Origin: Clarkia xantiana subsp. parviflora
Taxonomy: Eukaryota > Streptophyta > Magnoliopsida > Myrtales > Onagraceae
Reading direction: 5' to 3'
DNA length: 64,000 nt
Assembly: GCA_036873135.1 (NCBI GenBank)
Contig: JAPTYO010000012.1
Coordinates: 12,718,090 to 12,782,089 of the forward strand
Shown: piece after piece, positions 1-12,383 of the stretch
How the letters are laid out: each line of letters begins with the position of its first letter
Position numbering within the stretch: the stretch's first letter is position 1
Notes under the pieces: generated by a model
Told to the model about the DNA's origin: nothing
What the model saw: only the letters and a program-made list of their open reading frames with translations
The model's database searches: none
Made by a program: the position numbers and the translations under genes

Positions 1-14
1 TAACACCTGAGCAA

Positions 15-1645
15 GTGTTGAGGAGATCATCCAGGACCATCAGGCCACCAGACAGGTATTCACCCTCGTTACATTACTTGTTGTTGACTGATGAAGGGGA
101 GCCCGAGTCCTTTGAAGAGGCTCTACAAATGGATGATTCCATCAAGTGGGAGCAAGTTATGGATGACGAGATGAGCTCACTTGAGAAGAACAACACATGG
201 GTGTTGACACAGTTGCCTGCTGGGAAGAGAGCTTTATTGAACAAGTGGGTGTTCAGAGTAAAGACTGAAGACGATGGCAAAAAAAGGTTCAAGGCAAGGT
301 TAGTGGTTAAAGGTTACTTACAAAGGAAAGACATTGATTATGCTGAAATATTTTCTCCTGTTGTAAAGCTAACCTCTATTCGATGTTACTGAGTATTGTT
401 GCATCAGAGAACTTGCACCTTGAACAGATGGATGTGAAAACAGCGTTTTTACATGGAGATCTTGATAAGGAGATATATACGCATCAACCAGAAGGATTTG
501 TCGTTCCAGGCAAGGAACACATGGTATGTAAGCTCAACAGGAGCTTATACGGGTTGAAGCAAGCACCTAGGCAGTGGTACAAGAAGTTTGACTCCTTCTT
601 GCGCAAAAGCGGGTTCCATAGGAGTGAAAAGGATAACTGTTGTTACTTTAAGAAGTATACTGATTCCTTTGTTTTCTTGCTCTTGTATGTGGATGATATG
701 TTGATTGCAGGAGCAAACATGAGGGATATTGATGATCTGAAGGCAAGCCTGTCTTCAGAATTTGAGATGAAGGATTTAGGTGCAGCAAAGCAGATTCTTG
801 GGATGAGGATTTCTCGAGACAGGACAGCAGGCACCCTAAATCTATCCCAAGAAAGGTACATTGAGAAGGTGCTGAACAGGTTCAAGGTGAGTGACGCTAA
901 ACCCAGGACTACTCCACTGGCTAATCACAAGAAACTGTCAAAGGAGCAGTCACCCAAGACAGAGGAGGAGCGAGAGCAGATGGCACTTGTTCCATATGCA
1001 TCTGCAATTGGGAGCTTGATGTATGGTATGGTCTGCACAAGACCTGACATAGCACATGCAGTGGGGGTTGTTAGTAGATTCATGTCCAATCCGGGGAAAG
1101 AGCACTGGGAAGCCGTGAAGTGGCTTCTGAGATACTTGAGAGGTACGTCCAAGACATCACTCTGTTATGGCAATGGCAAGGTGATACTGCAGGGTTTTGT
1201 GGATGCTGATCTCAGTGGAGATGTGGACTCTAGTCAGAGTACATCTGGGTACATCTACACCATAGGAGGGACTGCAGTGAGTTGGATGTCCAAGCTTCAG
1301 AAATGTGTTGCCCTTTCATCTTGTGAGGCTGAATATGTTGCTATTGCTGAAGCTGGGAAGGAAATGATATGGCTGACAGATTATCTAGAAGAGTTGGGCT
1401 TGAAGCAGCGAGATAAGATTCTCTACACAGATAGTCAGAGTGCCATACAGTTGATGAAGAACCCTGTCCATCATTCGAGGACAAAACACATCCGGAGAAG
1501 ATATCATTTCACTCGGAAGGCAGTGGAAGAAGGGGAGATGTGTTTGGAGAAGATTGAGGGTGCGAAGAATCCAGCAGACATGTTGACAAAATGTGTCGAT
1601 GTTGGGAAACTGAGGTTGTGCAAAACCTCAGTTGGTCTTCTGTAG
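15..1645 (+). pseudogene. copia pol fragment: reverse transcriptase and RNase H, frameshifted
   Basis: This is the C-terminal half of a copia polyprotein. The first reading frame (to 392) covers the start of the RT domain; the second (383-1645) carries the rest of RT, with the catalytic YVDD motif near 690 and the conserved TAFLHG and YGLKQAPRQW motifs, then RNase H with the DADLSGD and SSCEAEY motifs and a terminal HHSRTKHI segment. The two frames overlap around 383-392, which fits a one-base loss in the RT domain. Everything downstream of that break is open to the natural stop, so decay is slight. The sequence resembles Tork-type plant copia elements; the lineage is inferred from motif style only. 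Confidence 0.9.
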
Positions 1646-1751
1646 TTGTTTCAGAAGACGGGCGGCTGGCGAGGCGGAGATGTTGATGGGAGACTTATTT
1701 GGAGAATGAAGATTTACTTGGAAGATTAAATCAGTATCCAAGTGGGAGAAT

Positions 1752-2000
1752 TGTTGAGTTATGGATCCCGATTTTTGGGGCCGACCCGGCCCGGTAACGT
1801 TTATGAGTTCCTTTTTTTTCTGTAGCTATATATATAGCATTGTATTCTCCGAAATTGCAATTGTGGGACTATCTAATAACACGCCAGCCGCCAGACTTGT
1901 GGACGTAGGTCGATTTTAACCGAACCACGTTAAATCCTGTGTGTTCTTTATTGCTTTCTTCTTAATCGTTTAGTGAGTGTTGAGAGAATCAATCCTAACA
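1752..2000 (+). repeat. 3' LTR of the copia element (249 bp)
   Basis: The LTR begins TGTTGAGTTATGG just after a purine-rich stretch (agtgggagaat) that would be the polypurine tract, and ends CCTAACA. A TATA-like run (ctatatatatag) lies near 1826. The boundaries come from the TG...CA ends and from the abrupt change to gypsy protease sequence at 2001; no second LTR is available for comparison. Confidence 0.7.
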
Positions 2001-4355
2001 GGTGGCTGGATACGTTGGGAATAAAGTAATACAGATCCTCATTGACACAGGTAATACTCATAACTTCTGGATCTGCATTTGGCAAAACGATTGGGTTCTG
2101 TGGGAACTCGTTTGCCTCGATTCCGAGTTACCGTTGTCAACGGTCATAAGATACCTTGTGATTTTGGTTGCCAATGATTTACATGGACATTGAAAGGGCG
2201 AGAGTATACTGTAAATATCTTATAGTTACCATTGGATATCTTTGATTTAATCTTGGGAGCGCAATGGTTAGCAACTTTTGGAGATGTGACTATGAATTCC
2301 AAGAGCTTTACTTGAAATTTCAAGATGGTGAAGACTCATGTGAGTTACGTGGGCAAGGAACGTCTAGGGTGGAGCTCACAAGTGCTGACAAACTCAGCAA
2401 ATTATTGTCCAAGAGTAGTCAAGTAGCTTCTATTCCTTTATCCATCATCTCCTTAGTCAAAAACACCACCAATCCGACTGTAAAACCAGATAACCAGCAC
2501 CACCCGCGTATCGCAGAGGTCCTACAGGAGTTTGCCGATATTTTTCATGAATCGATCGAATTTCCACAACACCCGTCTATAGATCATTTCATAGATCTCA
2601 AAGTCGGGAATTCACCCATTGCTGTTTGACATTACCGCTACCCGAGTTTACAAAAATCAGCTATCGAACAAGTGGTTGCTGAATTACTACAAAATGTAGT
2701 GATACATCCGAGTTCGAGCACTTTTTCAGCACCGGTGGTCTTAGTAAAAAAGAAAGACGGGGCATTGCACTTGTGTGTGGACTGTATGAAACTCAACACA
2801 GCTACCGTCAAGACCAAATTTCTTGATCCCACTAGTTGAAGAGATACTTGATGAACTCCATGGAGCGACCATTTTTTTTCGAAAGTCGATCTCCGATCAG
2901 ATTTCTACCAAATACGAATGCGGGAAGATGATGTCCACAAAACAACATTTCGTACACATGAAGGTCATTATGAATTCCTTGTCATGCCATTTGGCTTGAC
3001 TAATGCTCCGGCAACCTTTCAAGGGTTGATGAACATGATGTTTAAGCCATATTTGCGTCGTTTCGTTCTGGTTTTCTTTGACGATATTCTGGTTTATAGC
3101 AGCAATTTGCAGTAGCATATCCATCACTTACAGGTGGTAAAACAGACTCTTCGTGACAATCATTTGTTCGCCAAGTTAAGTAAGTGCTCATTCAGAGGAT
3201 CTAAGGTGGAAGACTTGGGTCATTTCGTCACAGGATCAGGGGTTTCTACCGACCCATCTAAGGCGGAAGCTATCACAAACTGGCCTACCCGGACAACACT
3301 CCTATAACTGCAAAGTTTCCTTGGGTTAGCGAGATAATATCGAAGATTTATACGAGCATACGGTACTATAAGTCGGCCTCTAACGGACCTCCTAAAGAAA
3401 GACAACTTCTACTAGAACAGGGAAGAGGCATTGCAACAGGCTCATGTGTTAGCACTCCCCGATTTCACGATAATATCGACGATTTATACGAGCATACGGT
3501 ACTCTAAGTTGGCATCTAACGGACCTCCTAAAGAAAGACAACTTCTACTAGAACAGGGAAGAGGCATTGCAACAGGCTCATGTGTTAGCACTCCCCGATT
3601 TCACGAAGTCATTCACTATCGAGACCGATGCATCGAATATCGGTATTGGAGCAATCCTTATGCAAGACGTACACCTTCTAGCATTCATTATCAAGACATT
3701 CTCGGCTAAGCATCAAGGTCTATCGGCGTATGAAAAAGGGCTATTGGCGATTTTACTAGCAGTAAAAAAATGGCACTATTACTTGATCGACCGTCGTTTC
3801 ATTATTCAAACCGATCAACAAAGCCTAAAATTTTTATTGGAGCAATTTTTTTTGACACCATCACAACACACTTAGCTTTCTAAGATCTTGGGGTTCGACT
3901 ATGATGTACATTACAAGTCAGGCAAAGAAAATGTGTTTGCCGATGATGCGTTGTCCAGAATTACTATGTCCACAATGCCGGATGTTTTGCTTTCTCGAAT
4001 TCGATCTAGTTAGGATAATGATATCACTTGCAAGGATATCATTGCTGCAATCACCAAGGGTTCAGGACCGACCAATTACTCGTGGAAAGATAACATCTTA
4101 TGGCGAAAAGATCGTATAATAACGGGTCGTGATGCATCTCTACGTCAAGAACTCCTGGAGCTGCTGCATAATTCAGTTGTAGGGGGGCATTTTGGAATAC
4201 ATGCATTCACTCAACGCCTCACTTCCATTGTATATTGGAAGGGAGTGAAGAAGCATATGCGATAGTGGATCCGTGAGTGTGCGGTGTGCGAAAGAAACAA
4301 GAACGAAAACGTGGCGAGTCCCGGATTACTGCAGCCCCTTCCGGTCCCAGAAGGT
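2001..4355 (+). pseudogene. Gypsy C pol, part 1: protease, RT, RNase H, integrase zinc-binding region
   Basis: The block opens with an aspartic protease (LIDTGNTHNF near 2040-2070). RT follows: the RT centre is at 2918-3115, with [10 protein letters not shown] and the catalytic FDDIL motif near 3080. RNase H starts near 3600 (ETDASNIGIGAIL), and the His/Cys zinc-binding part of integrase lies near 4150-4320 (CAVCERN). Several frameshifts and stops break it, among them a stop near 2627, a stop after the RT motif at 3115, the 136-bp duplication at 3333-3604 and a stop near 4263. It ends at 4355, where element A interrupts the start of the integrase core. No function remains. Confidence 0.88.
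3333..3604 (+). repeat. 136-bp tandem duplication inside gypsy C RNase H region
   Basis: Two near-identical units (3333-3468 and 3469-3604) begin gataatatcga and run through the segment encoding QQAHVLALPDFT. The unit length is not a multiple of three, so the duplication shifts the reading frame. The two units differ at only a few positions. Confidence 0.9.
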
Positions 4356-4948
4356 TGATGGATTTAGGGGATACAATTACAGATCGAAACCTAGGCACAT
4401 GATTGTAAACAAACTACTCAGCAGAAAAAGGACACATACCAATTTCGCTTTCCGTAGCCCAGAACGTAGACGAGGAAGTTCACGATCTGTCGGACGGTGT
4501 CCTACGAGAACTCTGGTTAAGAAGCAATCCGTAGGCAATGGTCTCCACAACAAAGCCTCTTCAATACGGTTGCTGGAATGGATCTCCGGGGTGAATTATT
4601 GAAGTTATTCGGCACCTCATTGGTGTGTGTTATTTCGACCGAACCTCTTTGTAAAAGGGAGAGGGATTTATTTACAACAACTAAAATGGAGAAAGTGATT
4701 AACCCTAAATAAATCCATAACACCTCCTATTTATATGAGGAGGTGGGCAACACCCACCTAGGGTTTTGCCCCTAGTTTGGCCGCAGCAAGCTAGTAATAG
4801 GGTCGGGCCAATTTGGTCCGAATATGGTCCATTAGGATTTCAGCCTGACCCAAAATCCTTAATGTGACATACCCCAATTATACTTAGGACGTTGGGCTTA
4901 TATTGACGGGCTCCTATTATGGTGACCCATTTACCACAAATGCCAACA
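4356..4948 (-). repeat. Left terminal LTR of element A
   Basis: Starts TGATGGATTTAGGGG and ends GCCAACA. It shares long blocks with the right LTR (12384-12935): the opening gatttaggggatacaatta, the cctaggcacatg block, agggagaaagtgattaaccc, and the end block gggctcctattatgg. The left copy contains extra sequence and is about 593 bp. Confidence 0.8.
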
Positions 4949-5775
4949 GCTTCCAGTCGCCGGAATATGAGGGTGCCTATTAATATGTTGTCGACCAACA
5001 AATCAACATTTGTTCTTTGATACTATCCAGCTCCCGTCTTGTTCATACGGGTTTTGCCGTGCGACCGACAGACACAACAGACATCGTGCTACTCATCGGT
5101 TGAAAGTGTTGTAGCGTCCGCGGAACGTTGATTCCCAACATGTTACCAACCTGTTACTTCTATGTATCGCGATGTATCCCTGTTCAACTGTTATTCTCCA
5201 ATTTCCTAATTTCTACAAAGGAATACTTCTCCAAGGCATCCGCACAAGTATTCACAACCTTCAACAAATATCCAGTTGGTGGCCACCTAGTGATTACAAG
5301 AGTCGGAGAATCACAGATGTACATGACCATCCCTATCGCTCATATCCTCAGTCAAACTCAACTGGTTCCAAAAACGTGGTCACTTGGCCTTTTTGTTCAG
5401 AGACTACGGTCGTACGCCTGGAAGAGAACATTGAGCCCAACCTAGGATATGAGTTCCGAGTGGTAAGGGTACTTCGGGTGCCGCTTCATTCAGCACCCGG
5501 GATCAGTTACACACTGAATGTCAAGAAGTTTGTGTCTTTCAGAATGTCAGAAGATTCCGTCTAACACAACCGAGCATGATCCTGTGGTCGAACGTGGCAT
5601 GCGCAGTATGAAGTGTGTGTCGATAGCATAACCTAAATTTATTTTATATCAGGAGTAGGAATGTCATACGCTATCGTAGATTCTCATCTAGCCCAGAATG
5701 TGGTGGTAGACGAACATAGTTCGTCTCGGCGATCTGCAAAACTTTGATCATGTCGTGTTACCCCGAAACCAAATG
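4949..5775. other. Unassigned stretch between two LTR copies of element A
   Basis: No retrotransposon protein or known motif is visible. An open frame on the plus strand (5172-5564) has no recognisable domain. Position between an outer LTR and an internal LTR-like copy suggests either a fragment of another element or internal sequence left by recombination between related elements. Confidence 0.4.
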
Positions 5776-6376
5776 ATCGTTTTGTTGGAATTGGGAGACG
5801 ATTACTACGAAAACAAAACCACAAGGTACATGCTATGTAACGAATTACGCAGCGGAAAGAACGCACATACTTATATTGCTTTTCGTAGTCCTAGGAACGT
5901 GACGGGGAGTTCACGGTGTGCCGGACTGGTCTTGTAGGAACTCTTGTGAATGAGCAATCTACGAGGAATGGTCTCCACATCAAAGCCTCTTTTTAATCGG
6001 TCACTAGGATGGATCTCCGGGGTAATTTCTTGAAGCAATTTGACACCTCCTTGCTCTTTGGGGTATTCGGCCAAACCACTAGTGTTCGGGATGGTGGTTT
6101 CTTTTGTATCAACTTAAAAGGGAGAAAGTGATTAACCCTAAATAAATCTATAACACCCTCTATTTATAAGAGGTGGTGGGTTAAAACCCACCAAGGGATT
6201 TAATCACTAGTTCAGCCGGCTAGCACATTGGGGAGGCCCATTTTCGGGCCTCTCACTTTAATTGGGATTTAAACCCAGCCCAAAATCCCTAATGTGAAAT
6301 TACCCAACTACACGTAGGATGTTGGGCTTATATTAAAGGGCTCTTATTACGGCGACCCATTCACCAAATGGCAACA
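5776..6376 (-). repeat. Internal LTR-like copy of the A/D family
   Basis: Shares ordered blocks with the terminal LTRs of A: acgaattacgcagcggaaag, gtctccacat...aaagcctct, ggatctccggggt, agggagaaagtgattaaccc, ctatttataagagg, gttgggcttatatta and an end close to caccaaatggcaaca. It lies directly downstream (minus-strand sense) of the RNase H stop near 6663, which is the position expected for the 3' LTR of the pol-bearing element. The exact edges are approximate. Confidence 0.7.
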
Positions 6377-6662
6377 CGTTTTGCATAACCATATTTCTCT
6401 TTCGAAATACCATGGATCTTAGCCGGTCTTGATATGGCTGAGGTTTCCTTTCCATTAAGACAATCGTGCCCGTGTGACGAGGCAGGGTCCACACTGGACA
6501 TATTTTATTATGAGGTTTTACGCTCAAACGATTAGTTTATAGACCGTACATCTAATATAATTTCGCCATTATGACGTCATAAATACCATAAACTCGAATA
6601 GCAATTATTTTATTCAAATATTACTTCAAATTCTAAAATGGTATTTTCAAATTAGGCGCCTT

Positions 6663-9320
6663 CTAAATCCTACGCAATCCAAGCAATTTTACATGCTTTT
6701 CGAAAACATCCTTGCGTAAGGGTTTAGTCAATGGATCCGCAACCATTTTCTCCGAAGGCATGAATTCAATTGTGATCAGTTTGTCCTCTACCACACTCTT
6801 CGCATAGTTGTATTTTATATCAATGTGTTTTGTCCTACTATGGTACTCAGATTCTTGACTGACCCTATCGCTGCTTGACTGTCAGAGTAAATGCACAAAG
6901 GTTTACTCTTGTACTTGATGTCAAGCAGGGTGGTCATCAGTATCCTTAGCCAGATAGCTTCCTGTGCATTCTTTGAGAGAGCTACAAATTTGAATTCCAG
7001 TAGACAGCCCGGCACAGGATTGCTTCTTGCTCATCTATAAGATGTCGGCATTAGAAAGTGAACCACTCTTCCTGAGGTGGACTTACATCGTCTAGTTCTC
7101 CACCATGGTCGTCGTCATAATTTCCTATCAATTCTAGCTTGCTTCCCTCATAGCACAGTTAGTAGTCTGCCGTACCTTTCAGATATCTCATAATTCGTTT
7201 GACGGCTCGTAAATATTGATAACCGAGGTTCGATTGGAAACGCGCTACTAAGCCAACAACGTAACAAATATCCAGATGACTGTATTGCATCGTCTACATC
7301 AAACTTCCTACCATACTGAGGTACTCTGCACTTTTCATCTGTTCACGCTCTGCCAGGTTCTTTGGGCCATCACACTTCGACAACGCACACCTATATACAA
7401 CTGGCGTTTCCACGGGTTTAGCATCATAGAGACTGAACATTCTCAACAATGTGTTGATATAGGCTTCCTGAGAAAGACATAATCTCCGAGCACCATAATC
7501 TCTAGCAATCTTAATGCCTAGGATGTAAGTGGCCTCGCCCATGTCCTTCATCTCAAATACAGATGCTGACCAGGACTTTGAATTCTTTAAATTAATTACA
7601 TCGTTCGCGGAAATAAGGATGTTATCGACGTATAACATCAAGATAACATACTTTGACCTTGAGGTCTTCGTGTACACGTAGGGATCCTCGTGAAGATTCA
7701 CGAATCTGTTGCCCACGATCCTCGTGGAATCCGCGGTACCATTGTCGGGACGATTGTTTAAGACCATAGATCGACCTTTGGAGCTTAAAAACTCTACATT
7801 CATTCTCATGGGATAAGAAACCCTCTGGTTGCTCCATGTAAATCTCTTCCTCCAAGTTTCCATGAAGGAAGACAGTCTTAACATCCATATGGTGCAGCTC
7901 GAGATCGAGGCTAGCAACCAAGGCTAAAATGGCCCGGACTGTGGTGTAACACACAGTTGGTGAGTATGTCTCATCAAATTCCACTCCGTGGAGTTGGGTA
8001 TATCCTTTCGCGACAAGTCGAGCTTTGTACCGCTCAACGTTTCCATCAGCAGTGAGTTTCAATTTCAGAACCCACTTAGCCCCGATTGCCCTGCGCTTTG
8101 CAAGCAAATAAACTAACATCCAAACCAATTTGGCTTCCATTGAGGCGATATCTTCCTCCATTCCTTGCCTTGAGGACCTTCCAGAGCTTGTTTAATCGTG
8201 ACCGGTTCATCAACCAAATTCAGAGTAAATAACTCACCCTTTTTTATGGGATGCTTCTTAGGAGAAGTTCTCTGTCTTTGACTACGTCTAGGCTCATTAT
8301 TCCCATCTTGAACTACGCTCCCACTAGGAACAATGCTCCCACAAGGAACAATGCTCCCACTTGGAACCAGGGCGTTACTGGAACCTTCTCCTGCAACTTT
8401 TCTTGGACGACCTCTTGGTCTCGGGTTTCTACTTCTGAGATGAATTCCACTGCCACTTGGACCAGGAACCAAGTTGGTTGTCCCACTCCTACTGTTACCA
8501 GCAGGTAGTTGAGGAATTATAGGATTCGCATCATACGGTTTAGCAACTGGATTATCTCGTCCTACTTGATTCGCATCAGGAGCAACTGTGATCTGTTTGG
8601 TTGGATTGACTCCTCTCACTGAATTTACTATGAAAATGTTTCCATTCTCATTTACTAATTCATTCACAGTTGTTGCTCCCTCAAATCTCCCACTCGAAAT
8701 AAGTCGGACCTGATTATCCTTGTCCTGCTCTAATTCTTCTAAGACTTCATTTGTTTTGATGACACCAAGCTTAGGAAATTCATCCTTAATAAACGTAACG
8801 TCCCTGGACTCATGTTCGACCACGTCACCATTTTCTTGAGCCGCCACAACATGTATCCCTTAGAGTTTCCGGAGTATTTTATAAAGTTAATTTTCAATCC
8901 TCTAGGTCCCAACTTGCCGTATCGGCTGTCGTTCTGATGCGTATATGCTGCGCAACCCCAAGTTCGTAGCCCGGTAAGATCCACCTATTTACCCGCCCAC
9001 AACTCATATGGTGTCGTGTCCATCGATTTTGTAGGTAGATTTACTACACGAGTATCAGCCAACAACGCATCACCCCAAAAGGAGATTGAAAGTTAAGCTT
9101 GCGACATCATGGTTCTTACCATGTCCAAGGGTGTACGATTACGTCGCTCTGCCACACTGTTTTGTTGTGGCATATAAGGGATCGTCGTTTAACGGACAAT
9201 ACCCCTTTCATTGCATAACTTGTCAAAATCATTCGAGAGATATTCACCACCTTTATCAGTGCGCAAGGTTTTTACCTTTCACTCCATTTAATTCTCCACA
9301 ATATTGAGAAATCTCTTAAA
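6663..9320 (-). pseudogene. Element A copia pol remnants: integrase C-terminal part, RT, RNase H
   Basis: Reading leftwards, the integrase tail region shows LRTWGCAAYTHQ and KLGPRGLKINFI (about 8984-8880). It is followed by a long linker, the RT domain (8161-7294; KARLVAKGYTQLHGVEF, TVFLHGNL, YGLKQSSRQW), and RNase H (near 7015-6815; VALSKNAQEAIWL, YSDSQAA), ending at a TAG near 6663. The RT active-site tetrad reads YVDN instead of YVDD. Several frameshifts and stops interrupt it (for example between the frames ending at 7622 and beginning at 7917). The integrase core upstream of about 9320 is lost. The element cannot encode a working polyprotein. Confidence 0.85.
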
Positions 9321-11559
9321 GCACTCAATGACCTCGGATTTACGAGTAATCAGATGAGTAAACTCAAAACGGGTAAGTTCATTGAAATTTATTTTGAGCT
9401 TCAAAATCATACATGTTATCATTAAATTTGTATTTCGAATCGATGTATACCATTTTTACACGGATACTTGTGTTATGCGTGTGACCCACATGCATTACCC
9501 TAAGTGTAATCATTTCGTTTCTACAATTTAATTGATCGGTTTCGTACAGGTTCGTAGTTACGATTTTAATCACATTCATGGAGTACTAACTAATAAGGAA
9601 AATTAATCGTTCGATCTAGTTACGCAATCGATGGGTTACTAATGATGATAGCATGTATCAATCGTTTCTTTCATTCGACCTCTTGTCCTGGCTGAAAATT
9701 TGGGTGTTATTCCACATTAGTGGATTTTGTTCGGATCGATCCCTTTGACCGGGTCGATGGATTGATAATTAAATTGCACTTCGAATCGAATTTCATTCAT
9801 TCTTAATGAAAAACACTTTATTCAATAATATGAAACATAAACAACCAAATCTTTTATTCAAATGAACAATGAAAGATAAAACGATAATAATAAGGTCTTG
9901 ATCATAATGCAGCAATAATTTGAGAGAAGGTAGACAAGAACTTCGAGCCATGCCGTACACCACACCTGAAAAAATTCACAAGTGAATCACATCAGATGAT
10001 ATGTGTTTGAATAAAGAATTTTACGGCGTTATACATGACAAATGAGGTGTACCTTAAACACGCTTTATCAACGGTGCTTTGACCCACCAGATTTTCGTTT
10101 AAGTCTTTTGTTTCTCGATTCTTTTAGCAGCTTGCGCATATGAGCGAAGTTGTCCTTCGACTCATAGGATTCATCTGAAATGGGCGATTCTCTATCGTAG
10201 TCACCTTCGAACAGATCCACAATCTTCTTAATCGATTTGACCAGACGTGTGAGTCCATTATTCGGCGAACAACGAGAGAGGGAACCTTTTCATTATGGGA
10301 TGAATCCTCTTCCACGCATCCCTTCATCATCAAAAGGTCATGATCGGTTGTAACACCGACATCCATGCAAAGAATACCATCACTTTTCATGATCGGTCTC
10401 TAGCTTCAGCGGCCTTTCCTTCCCTGAAATGAAGGTGTAAGGCGCACCAAAGGTGTAATGTAATGACGTTCATGAACTGCTCTTCAGTTTTAGCTGTCAA
10501 GGTTGAAAAGATCAACCTTCTTGCAATCTGATCCTTGTGTGACATTTCGTCATCAAAGGATTATGGACTACCATATTCATCCGTGAGTGTCCTCTCCGCT
10601 TTTGGATTTATGCATTCCTCAACATCCGCAGCGGAGAGGAGTTTCCACACATACTTATCCCATTAATCATATATCATACCATCAAGACTACGAAGACTAT
10701 AGAATCGCACTCTATCAGCCATTGAAACTAACACATTAACAAACCATGTGAAAATCAGGGTGACAATTTAAAACATTTTGAAAAGAATTGCTTACATCAG
10801 ATATCTATGAGATTAGAGGCGAAAAACAATGATTCCTCAGTCATCTAACCAATCCGACCACCAGTAAACCAATGGAAGGAGGCCGTGTAATGAGTTCACA
10901 CTGCCGACGTCTCCTTTCTAATAGACCAGTCTCTATGAAAAACGGTTTAATCGCTAATTTAACCGGAACATGGAGTTTTTACATACACCCGATCTTGGCT
11001 TTTCCAAGGCCCTTTTAAAATGTTTCGAGGATTTCTCATTCAAGCATACATAATTCTACTACACAATTAAATTATCGCATGCGATCACATTCTGAAACTA
11101 TCATGCATAAGCATCATGCGTAATCATTCCATATTAATCATGCATATTTGGCGACTGAAAATCATTTTAAAAATATTTGGGGATGACTTGCAATTCATCC
11201 TATAACAATCATGTGAACTTCTAGACTTAGATCCTAATCAAGATCACTCGGCACAACATGTCTATCCTAGTGCGCAACTAATTAATTGAAAACAGGGCTC
11301 AGCCCCCAACATGCAATATCCAGCTAGCTTGACATAGTCAAGACGCAATTCTAACATGCATTCATATCAATATATAAAAATTGCATCCCACAAAATGATT
11401 CAGTCCCATAATCATGCATTTTCCGAGATTCATACCCATAACCGAAACTAGGCATCATGTTTGATTAAAACGTGTAAATATCAAACCAATTCATACTGTG
11501 TAGGTAATTTAAAGTTAAAAAACATTTGGATTTTAAATTAGACCGACCTATTTTCAGTT

Positions 11560-11870
11560 GAACCGAATCGATATGGCCAGGCCGGTCCGGTTCGGTCAAC
11601 CCGGTCTGACCGATCCGGTTCAACTAGGTCAATTATGTTCGGTTTTACTTGAACTGGGTCGGGCTGGCCCGACTTATTAGTCCACCTAGTCCGACCCGAT
11701 CCGGGTCGGACCGATTGAAAAAACTCGGGTCGGTCGACCCGACCCGGTTGAACCGGTGGAACCTGGCCCGAACCTATTTCCCGGTTCGGATTCCACTAGT
11801 TATCCGTGTAGGTTGGCCCGACCCGGTTGTGCATTTGGATCCGGCCCATTGATCCATATGGTTCGGCCGA
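11560..11870. repeat. CCGGTTCGG-word-rich block in element A leader
   Basis: About 300 bases are packed with degenerate variants of CCGGTTCGG, GGTCGGGC and CCGACCCG on both strands, giving a GC-rich island in AT-rich surroundings. The equivalent block of element D lies at 28200-28500. Spurious open frames on both strands come from this word repetition. Confidence 0.75.
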
Positions 11871-11968
11871 AATTATTACCTGGTGGCTAAGTAGGGTTTT
11901 AAAATCCACTAAAAACTTAGCTTAGCCATCAAGTAACAATATAAAAGATATAATTTCCAAATATAATG

Positions 11969-11969
11969 C

Positions 11970-12013
<44 letters not shown>
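11969..12013. repeat. (AT)n microsatellite in element A leader
   Basis: An uninterrupted run of AT dinucleotides of about 45 bases. Element D has an (AT)n(GT)n run in the matching position (28050-28103). Confidence 0.95.
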
Positions 12014-12015
<2 letters not shown>

Positions 12016-12373
12016 TTTATATACTTAATTGATTAGATTCTATTTTAAGGATAAAATCTATCAACTATATATTTCTCAATCTTTAAGGCAACTAATATAT
12101 CACCAAATATTCTAATTTCCCTAAAATCATGCACATAATATATCGATAATTAATGTAGAAATTTTACATGCAACAAACCCTAATGGCCGGACGAAATTAG
12201 GTTACTTGTCGCCGAAGAAATAAAAAATTTCGCACTAATGTAGTTCGACCATAGAAAATTTAGGGTTTAGTGGTCAAATTTCAAGATCAAATTTTACCTT
12301 AATCACAAATCCAAATTTCAATTTTGATAAAAATCAAATTTTTAGTAAAATTCATGAACACCCTACACAAGTT

Positions 12374-12382
12374 CTGATACCA
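12374..12382 (-). promoter_or_regulatory. Primer-binding site of element A
   Basis: On the minus strand the sequence reads TGGTATCAG, one base inside the right LTR. It matches the initiator Met tRNA 3' end used as primer by most plant copia elements, and matches the sites of elements B and D. Confidence 0.8.
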
Positions 12383-12383
12383 C

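Larger units (their letters stand above)
1..2000 (+). mobile_element. Ty1/copia element, 3' portion (5' end outside window)
   Basis: The stretch holds the end of a copia pol gene (RT and RNase H) followed by a 3' LTR. Copia elements move by reverse transcription of an RNA copy. The LTR ends (TGTTGAG...CCTAACA) are followed directly by protease-coding sequence of a different, Ty3/gypsy element, so this copia copy was inserted into element C. The target duplication cannot be checked because the 5' end is outside the window. Confidence 0.9.
9321..12383 (-). other. Element A leader and decayed gag region
   Basis: No intact coding sequence is visible. Stretches correspond in reverse orientation to the leader of element D (for instance the aatacatcgattcgaa block near 9435 and 30845, the CCGGTTCGG-rich block and the AT microsatellite). 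The order of these blocks is the same in both elements, which identifies the region as the untranslated leader plus eroded gag of the family. Confidence 0.6.

Noticed and set aside
5128..5564. Plus-strand frame as a gene
   Set aside because: No recognisable domain, no start context, and it sits between LTR copies of element A.
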